From Nitrospinota bacterium (GTDB lineage Bacteria > Nitrospinota_A > UBA7883 > JACRLM01), in assembly GCA_015231995.1 (NCBI GenBank), contig JADGAO010000031.1, positions 1 to 20,139 of the forward strand: a stretch of 20,139 nucleotides of DNA, read 5' to 3'. Positions 15,401-20,139 of this stretch are shown here, one piece after another (position 1 is the first letter of the stretch; every line of letters begins with the position of its first letter). Both the position numbers and the translations under genes were made by a program. The notes under the pieces were generated by a model that was not told the DNA's origin, ran no database searches, and saw only the letters and a program-made list of their open reading frames with translations.

Positions 15401-16983
15401 TGCTTCCATTTAAGCCAGGCGAGATAGTTAGTGTAACGCTGGTGAAGGTATTTGACTTTTAAAATGTCGTCGAACATGTGCCCGTAAAGCTTGCGACCTT
15501 TGCTCCACTGCCGCAGGAGCCGCTCCATGCGAACAAGCCTGTCTCGCGTTTCGTTTTCGCTTAAACCCTCAAGCCCCTTTTCGAACTCCTTCTCGAAATC
15601 CGCCACGGGGTTTTCCTTGTCGAGGTTGAGCCGCTCGTATTCCTTGCAGGAGGCGTCGAAAAGCCGTCTTATCCAGCTTATCCTGTCGGAGCGCAACGCG
15701 GTGTTTCCCTTTTGCTCGAAAAACGGCGAGTCCTGATTGATGCTCAGCTTGTCGTGTAGGACGAAAGGTATTATCTGGCGGATGTCCTCGAAAGAGACCT
15801 CCCGCGCCCCACGAAAATAGGCCATCGCTTTCACGAAAACCAGACAGGTCATCAATGCTCTCACCGACAGTCCGTTATTGGTCTGGCTTCCAAGATCGGC
15901 GATTTGATCCTTCCCTGTCTGCTCTCCTGCGAAAATCTGAAAATCCATCCCGGCAAGTTTGACTGTGTCCTTTGTCATGTATTCGAGCTGTATCGCGCCG
16001 GATTCGAAAAACTCGAAATGGCTCGCGAAAAACTCTATCCTCCGCAGAAGTTCGTCCGGCAGGGCCACGCCTACTATCTCCTTTTCAGCCGCGTCCAGTT
16101 CGGCGGCTGTGAAGATTATCTGCGGCGGGACGTTTTCTTCCGGCTGTATCCCTCCTTCTATCCTCATCAACAGCTCTTTGAGGAAACGTGTGTTGAAATG
16201 AAGCGCCTTGACGACAACGTCTATGCGGTCGCGCAGGGCCTCGATCACCTGATATGTGCCGCCGCCCGCGTCGTCGTTTGCGGTGAGGTACCAGGCAGAC
16301 TCCGGGCATTCGTATATCTGGTCGTAAAGCTCGGCGTAGTTGTCCCCCATCACGGTGAGCAGGGCCGATTGCGTGCGGGTGGGTATCCGGTTGTACTCGT
16401 CAATTATCTTGATCCGCATCCCCAGCCACTTGCGCCACGCTATCTTCACATCCTCCATGCTTTGCGCGGAAACAAGTGTGGAGGGGAGCGGGTTGCCGAG
16501 CAGATCGGCGATGGTCATCTGCGGCTGGCCGTGCTGGATGCCCCTCCTGATTTCGGACAGCGAATAACCCGACAGCACCCCCATCAGAATCGCGATGGCG
16601 GTTTTGCCGCGTCCCGGCCCGCCCACAAGCAGGCACCGCCGCCGCACGGCAAGGTTTAAAAGAGGCAGTAGCACATAGCTCGAATAGCTTTGGTCGGACG
16701 GGAGCGTTATCTGCGCCTTGCTGTCGCCCATGGAAAAATTCTGCGCCGGAGCGGTGTTGTACTCGATGTCATAATAGGGGCTGATTATCGCGTGGTTGGC
16801 TATCCAGAAATAGGCCTGCCGCAGTTTCTCGTCCAACTGCGGCTTTTCAGCGGTCTCCACGCGCTCGCCGGTGTCGGCGGGGCCTTTGTATAGATCGGCC
16901 ACGTCGAAGCGTTTCGCGCCGCCTCCCGATTTTGGCCTGGTGGGCGATTCGGATACTTTCTTGAAATTGTCCAGAAAACCCAT
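15397..16983 (-). CDS. MoxR-family AAA+ ATPase
   Basis: This 528-residue ATPase belongs to the MoxR group, whose members form hexameric rings that remodel or mature client proteins with VWA partners. Visible elements are Walker A GGPGRGKT (121-128), Walker B IKIIDEYNR (191-199), the sensor-1 region LTAND (233-237), an arginine-finger segment ALRDRID (249-255) and sensor-2 LSVRALM (372-378). About 100 extra residues precede the AAA+ core, and a helical C-terminal region (about 430-528) follows. That makes it longer than the usual 300-350 residues. GGGAG lies about 8 nt before the ATG. It comes 21 nt after the kinase-fusion gene and overlaps the next gene by 4 nt. Its client is not identified. 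Confidence 0.92.
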   Translation of the reverse strand: MGFLDNFKKVSESPTRPKSGGGAKRFDVADLYKGPADTGERVETAEKPQLDEKLRQAYFWIANHAIISPYYDIEYNTAPAQNFSMGDSKAQITLPSDQSYSSYVLLPLLNLAVRRRCLLVGGPGRGKTAIAILMGVLSGYSLSEIRRGIQHGQPQMTIADLLGNPLPSTLVSAQSMEDVKIAWRKWLGMRIKIIDEYNRIPTRTQSALLTVMGDNYAELYDQIYECPESAWYLTANDDAGGGTYQVIEALRDRIDVVVKALHFNTRFLKELLMRIEGGIQPEENVPPQIIFTAAELDAAEKEIVGVALPDELLRRIEFFASHFEFFESGAIQLEYMTKDTVKLAGMDFQIFAGEQTGKDQIADLGSQTNNGLSVRALMTCLVFVKAMAYFRGAREVSFEDIRQIIPFVLHDKLSINQDSPFFEQKGNTALRSDRISWIRRLFDASCKEYERLNLDKENPVADFEKEFEKGLEGLSENETRDRLVRMERLLRQWSKGRKLYGHMFDDILKVKYLHQRYTNYLAWLKWKQ

Positions 16984-17004
16984 ATCAATTTCTCCCGGAG
17001 GATT

Positions 17005-18804
17005 TTACCTTTGATAACCGGCCCGTATTTTTTCGCCGAGCAGTGAGGCTGTGTACAAGGCCCACTTTTTCTGCATGGCGTCCGACTCGTCGAACGAAAG
17101 CGTGTGGACGGCGTACCGCATGGCCCCCACGCTCCATTGTAGCGGATCGGAGTTGTCGCGGATGAGCGATGGGTAGAACGACCGCAGTTTACGCAACGTC
17201 TGGAAACTTCGATGGATTGATGGGCTGGATATCGCAAGCTTGGGTAATGGCGCCGCAAGGTCGGTGACGGACGCCAGAGCGTCGGAGACTTGCAGGGCTT
17301 CGTCGAAATCAGCGTCCGATTTTATCTGCGTGTAGATATAAAGCAGATCGTTTTCCAGCTTTATGAGGTCTTTAAGGACATGCCCACGGTGGGTGTGGAA
17401 GAAATCAATAAGCCAGACGTTGCCGTTTGCGTCTATGACGATGTTGGCTCCGTTCAAATCCCCGTGCACATATGAATGATATGCGTAGTCGGGCCTTCGA
17501 TTGGAGAGCGACGGCATGGACGATTCGTAAAACAGGCAGAGGTTGGGAAAGCTTCTGGCGTTCGGAAACCGGAGCGTCTCCCCATCGGCAGGCGCGCCGA
17601 TAAGCGCCTCCACCCGCTTGCGGACGCTGACGGCGCGGTCGGGAGAGAACTGGTAGTAATCGAGAAGATCGCATTTTTCCAGCGTTCCCGCTGAATAAAG
17701 CCTCCCCAACTGCTCAACGAAAACCGTCTCCAGTATCTTCTCCGTTTGCGCGGAATCCATCCCTCCGCAATACAGTTTTTTGAAAGTTGTTGAATGGTCT
17801 TTGCCCATCGTGGCGTATCTGTATTTTATTGCGCCGCGCTCTCTCATGTCGGCGAAATCCGCCACTCGCGGCGCGCTGTTCCCAAGCACTGGCTCTATAC
17901 GCTCAAACGCCGTCCGCTCCTGCCCTATCGCGTCCCTCGGGCCGATCTTCACCACATGCGGCGCCTGCTCATGGCCGAGAATATCCACGCTCCGGGCCGA
18001 TAACGCCGCGCTACCGGAAAAGCCGCCGGTTAAAGGTTCGATTGCGACTTTCCGGCAGTCGCGGAACAGATGGCGTATCAATCCGAGGTCGGCCTCCGAT
18101 CCGTCGTCTAATCCCTCGATTTCCGGCCTGTCGGACGCGTGTTTGAGCGACGGCGCGGATAGCGCCTCCCCGCCGAGGAACTCGATGAACTTACCAACGG
18201 AAGGATAGACTTCGACGCCCAACAACTTTGCCATCTGATCGAGCGCCAGAAAGTGCATCGCCGTCGAAGAGCTTGCCGTCAACGCGGAACAGACCGCGAT
18301 GCGGAACGACGGATAACGCGAGCCGAGTTCGTACGCCAGAAACGTCACTTTCGCTTCCGTCCAGACGCCCATGACGCCGACTTTGACGGGCAGACCCTCA
18401 AACGACGAGAGCATTCCCGCCAGAGCGGTTCCGTGAAAATCGTTGAGGGTGGGGGAGTCAACTACGACAGTTTTCCTCCCGGCGCCATCAGGCGCGGCAA
18501 AGGCGAATTCGGCTCCTTCTGTTCCCGCCACGCAATGCGCCCCGAAATGGGCGAAGTGGCCTGCCTGCGCCGGGTCGCCGGGGTTGTGCCAGTCGCGTAT
18601 GTGAATTATCGAAAGCCTCTCTTCCGGTTGGGCGACGGCCCATCGCATGACGCTGGCTACGGGACCTTCCGCTGGGTTTTCACCCATCAGGCGTTTTGTT
18701 TCCTCGTACCCGATGTGAAGCTTATTGGGGAGCCGGTCGAGCTTGCCGATCGGTTTTACAAAATCGTTCTGCAGGCATTGGGTTATCAGTATTGACTGCG
18801 CCAT
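17005..18804 (-). CDS. Fusion of degraded nicotinamidase/isochorismatase domain and APH-like kinase
   Basis: This 599-residue protein joins two enzyme folds. Residues 1-210 follow the cysteine-hydrolase fold of nicotinamidase: LQND (11-14) with the conserved Asp14, RDWHNPGDP (70-78) and HCVAGTEGAEF (90-100) with the metal-ligand-like Asp71, His73 and His90. The usual catalytic Lys is replaced (VVDSPTLNDFHGT, Ser117), and the catalytic Cys position in GVMGVWTEAKV (143-153) is Lys152. The domain may therefore bind rather than hydrolyse. Residues 250-595 resemble aminoglycoside phosphotransferases: LTGGFSGSA (258-266), HVVK (283-286), the catalytic loop HGDLNGAN (447-454) and IDF (466-468). These residues are intact, so the kinase looks active; its substrate is unknown. 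AGGG lies a few nt before the ATG. It is the first gene of the six-gene operon. Confidence 0.85.
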   Translation of the reverse strand: MAQSILITQCLQNDFVKPIGKLDRLPNKLHIGYEETKRLMGENPAEGPVASVMRWAVAQPEERLSIIHIRDWHNPGDPAQAGHFAHFGAHCVAGTEGAEFAFAAPDGAGRKTVVVDSPTLNDFHGTALAGMLSSFEGLPVKVGVMGVWTEAKVTFLAYELGSRYPSFRIAVCSALTASSSTAMHFLALDQMAKLLGVEVYPSVGKFIEFLGGEALSAPSLKHASDRPEIEGLDDGSEADLGLIRHLFRDCRKVAIEPLTGGFSGSAALSARSVDILGHEQAPHVVKIGPRDAIGQERTAFERIEPVLGNSAPRVADFADMRERGAIKYRYATMGKDHSTTFKKLYCGGMDSAQTEKILETVFVEQLGRLYSAGTLEKCDLLDYYQFSPDRAVSVRKRVEALIGAPADGETLRFPNARSFPNLCLFYESSMPSLSNRRPDYAYHSYVHGDLNGANIVIDANGNVWLIDFFHTHRGHVLKDLIKLENDLLYIYTQIKSDADFDEALQVSDALASVTDLAAPLPKLAISSPSIHRSFQTLRKLRSFYPSLIRDNSDPLQWSVGAMRYAVHTLSFDESDAMQKKWALYTASLLGEKIRAGYQR

Positions 18805-18988
18805 TGTCCCTCTGAGCGATTAGTTTAAATTGGAGTTCCCCCGCATATAGGTGATTTTATCTTATTTTAACCGGCGCAAACATCATGATGGCGACGGCGC
18901 GGCGATGAGGCGTTGTAAGAAATACCGGCGTGTATTATATTGTTTTATGCTTCGAAGTTCATTATTGTCGCGGAAGCGCAGGCGTTTC
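18805..18988. other. Divergent intergenic region
   Basis: This AT-richer 184-bp gap lies between the minus-strand operon and the plus-strand solute-binding protein gene. The operon's own promoter must lie here. On the minus strand, TTAAAATAAGATAAAAT (within 18854-18870) is an AT-rich candidate, but no pair with good spacing stands out. The AGAGGG ribosome-binding site for the operon is at 18808-18813. Confidence 0.35.
18913..18941 (+). promoter_or_regulatory. Putative sigma-70 promoter of the solute-binding protein gene
   Basis: TTGTAA (18913-18918, four of six to consensus) and TATATT (18936-18941, five of six) are separated by 17 nt. Transcription would start near 18948. That excludes in-frame ATGs at 18851 and 18905 and makes 18947 unlikely, which supports a start at 18989 or 19034. 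Confidence 0.45.
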
Positions 18989-20026
18989 ATGGCTGATAGT
19001 TCGCAGGAAGTTATAACCTCGAAGAACTCCCCAATGCCGGGCGGCCTGCGGGCGTTGCGCCTTTTAATCCGCTTTACGCTTGCCATGATCATCATGGCGG
19101 GAGCCGTTTTTCACGCAGGGTGCGCCAAAGATAAACCGGTGACGTTGAGGATCGGAACAAACGTCTGGCCGGGATACGAGCCGTTGTATCTGGCCCGGAG
19201 CCTCGGTTTCTACGAAAACGCCGGCATAAAACTGGTGGAATATCCTTCGACATCCTCCGTGATCAGGGCTTACAAAAACAACGTCATCGAGGTGGCGGCG
19301 GTGACGATGGACGAGGCTCTCCTGCTTGCCGAAGACGATCGCGCGGGCCATGTGATACTGATAGCGGATTTTTCAAACGGAGCCGACGCGGTCATCGCCA
19401 AGCCGGGGATAGATTCCATAAGCGCCCTAAAGGGTAAACGCGTGGGGGTGGAGACGACGGCTCTGGGCGCGTATATGCTGTCGCGTTCGCTGGAGTCGGC
19501 CGGGCTTTCGCCAAAGGATGTGAGTGTCGACCCGATCGAGATCAATAAACATGAAAATGCGTTCAAGGACGGTTTGGTGGACGCGGTGGTCACATTCGAC
19601 CCGGTTCGGGAAAAGCTCGTCGCCGCCGGTGGGAAATCGCTGTTCGACAGCTCGCAAATGCCTGGGGAAATAGTGGACGTCCTCTACATAAGCAGGGATG
19701 TTCTGGATAAAAACGGGGAAGCCGTAAACGCTTTGGTTAGGGGATGGTTCCGCGCCCTGGATTATCTTCAGAAAAATCCTGCGGACGCCGCCCGCAGAGT
19801 GGCTTCAAGGGAAAAGATGGAACCGGACGAATATCTCAATACGTTAAAGGGTATCCGGTTTCCCGGCATAAAGGAGAACCTGGCCCTCCTGTCCGGCTCC
19901 GACCCCGCGTTTCTTCGGGGAGCCAAGACTCTGGCCAAAGTGATGAAAGAGAAAAACCTCCTGAGGGCGGACATTGATCCGGCCAGGCTTGTCAATCAGT
20001 CCGTCGTCAGCAGGGCGTCCCAATGA
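18989..20026 (+). CDS. SsuA/TauA/NMT1-type solute-binding lipoprotein
   Basis: This is a periplasmic binding protein of the type II fold group that serves nitrate, sulfonate, taurine, thiamine-precursor or related uptake. From the start chosen here it has 345 residues. A basic segment (RALRLLIR), a hydrophobic stretch (FTLAMIIMAGAVF) and HAGC place a lipid-modified Cys at residue 45; the -3 position is His, which is unusual for a lipobox. The mature part opens with LRIGTNVWPGYEPLYLARSL, then GFYENAGIKLVEYPS, both classic for this family, and includes LKGKRVGVETTALG and VDAVVTFDPVREKL. The ATG at 18989 follows AGG with 6-nt spacing and lies below the predicted promoter; 19034 gives a shorter signal peptide and is equally possible. 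It overlaps the next gene by ATGA. The ligand is unknown. Confidence 0.87.
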   Translation: MADSSQEVITSKNSPMPGGLRALRLLIRFTLAMIIMAGAVFHAGCAKDKPVTLRIGTNVWPGYEPLYLARSLGFYENAGIKLVEYPSTSSVIRAYKNNVIEVAAVTMDEALLLAEDDRAGHVILIADFSNGADAVIAKPGIDSISALKGKRVGVETTALGAYMLSRSLESAGLSPKDVSVDPIEINKHENAFKDGLVDAVVTFDPVREKLVAAGGKSLFDSSQMPGEIVDVLYISRDVLDKNGEAVNALVRGWFRALDYLQKNPADAARRVASREKMEPDEYLNTLKGIRFPGIKENLALLSGSDPAFLRGAKTLAKVMKEKNLLRADIDPARLVNQSVVSRASQ

Positions 20027-20139
20027 AGGCGCTCTACCTTCCGATGCGGTACATGATCCCGCTGGCGTTTTTCATAATGATCGGCGGAGCCGGTTTTCTG
20101 CAATTTCTCGACAACCTGGCCAGGTCCTCCGCCGAGGTC
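20023..20139 (+). CDS. Membrane protein, 5' fragment cut by the window edge
   Basis: Only 39 codons are visible. They read MKALYLPMRYMIPLAFFIMI, then GGAGFLQFLDNLARSSAEV. Residues about 8-29 form one hydrophobic helix after a short basic end, followed by a helix-like polar segment. That is the usual opening of a membrane-bound sensor (histidine kinase, diguanylate cyclase or chemoreceptor). The ATGA overlap with the solute-binding protein gene indicates coupled expression. An ABC permease would also begin with a helix, so the type cannot be decided from this fragment. Confidence 0.55.
   Translation, partial: MKALYLPMRYMIPLAFFIMIGGAGFLQFLDNLARSSAEV

Noticed and set aside
15904..16659. Plus-strand open frame opposite MoxR
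   Set aside because: It covers Walker A and Walker B of MoxR in antisense; the protein has no recognisable feature.
1..20139. tRNA, rRNA, or sigma-54 -24/-12 promoter sites
   Set aside because: Reading the intergenic gaps gave no cloverleaf or rRNA-like stretch and no convincing TGGCAC-N5-TTGCW site.

Overview
The window looks like a moderately GC-rich chromosome segment of a Gram-negative bacterium. It carries two sigma-54 enhancer-binding regulators, a lipoprotein-type solute-binding protein, ComEC, and tightly packed operons with 1-4 nt overlaps. A deltaproteobacterial, Nitrospinota or Nitrospirota-like lineage is plausible, but that is an inference from gene style; no rRNA or marker gene fixes it. 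I see no rRNA, tRNA or CRISPR array.

Left part (1-4588). The first 400 bp hold debris of an insertion sequence: a short minus-strand transposase-like N-terminus and a 46-bp-period direct repeat. A PAS / sigma-54 activator (525-2138, +) follows. Next is a 140-bp block of back-to-back hairpins, then a second receiver-less sigma-54 activator (2492-3889, -). That gene is divergent from hypoxanthine phosphoribosyltransferase (4064-4588, +).

Middle part (4555-10627). A full-length ComEC/Rec2 DNA-uptake channel gene (-) overlaps the 3' end of hpt. Two related MITE-like palindromic repeats lie between comEC and a three-gene plus-strand operon: a non-phosphorylating GapN-type aldehyde dehydrogenase, the PnuC vitamin transporter, and NadR (NMN adenylyltransferase / ribosylnicotinamide kinase). 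PnuC and NadR form an NAD salvage route. The dehydrogenase would use the NADP derived from it, but its usual general-base glutamate seems to be missing.

Right part (10599-18804, -). Six co-directional genes form one compact operon. In order they encode: a fusion of a catalytically degraded nicotinamidase/isochorismatase domain with an aminoglycoside-phosphotransferase-like kinase; a MoxR-type AAA+ ATPase; a 332-aa protein I do not recognise; a protein with an HExxH metallopeptidase-like domain and a C-terminal VWA (MIDAS) domain; a 196-aa protein with a charged helical tail; and a PaaK/CapK-like adenylate-forming enzyme. MoxR plus VWA pairs usually act as ATP-driven remodelling or maturation machines, and three-part MoxR/VWA conflict systems are also known. 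This set of partners is the strongest candidate here for an undescribed system.

Far right (18989-20139, +). An SsuA/TauA/NMT1-type solute-binding lipoprotein has a plausible sigma-70 promoter. Its stop overlaps (ATGA) the start of a membrane protein cut by the window edge. There is no ABC permease or ATPase in view, so a sensory pairing is possible.
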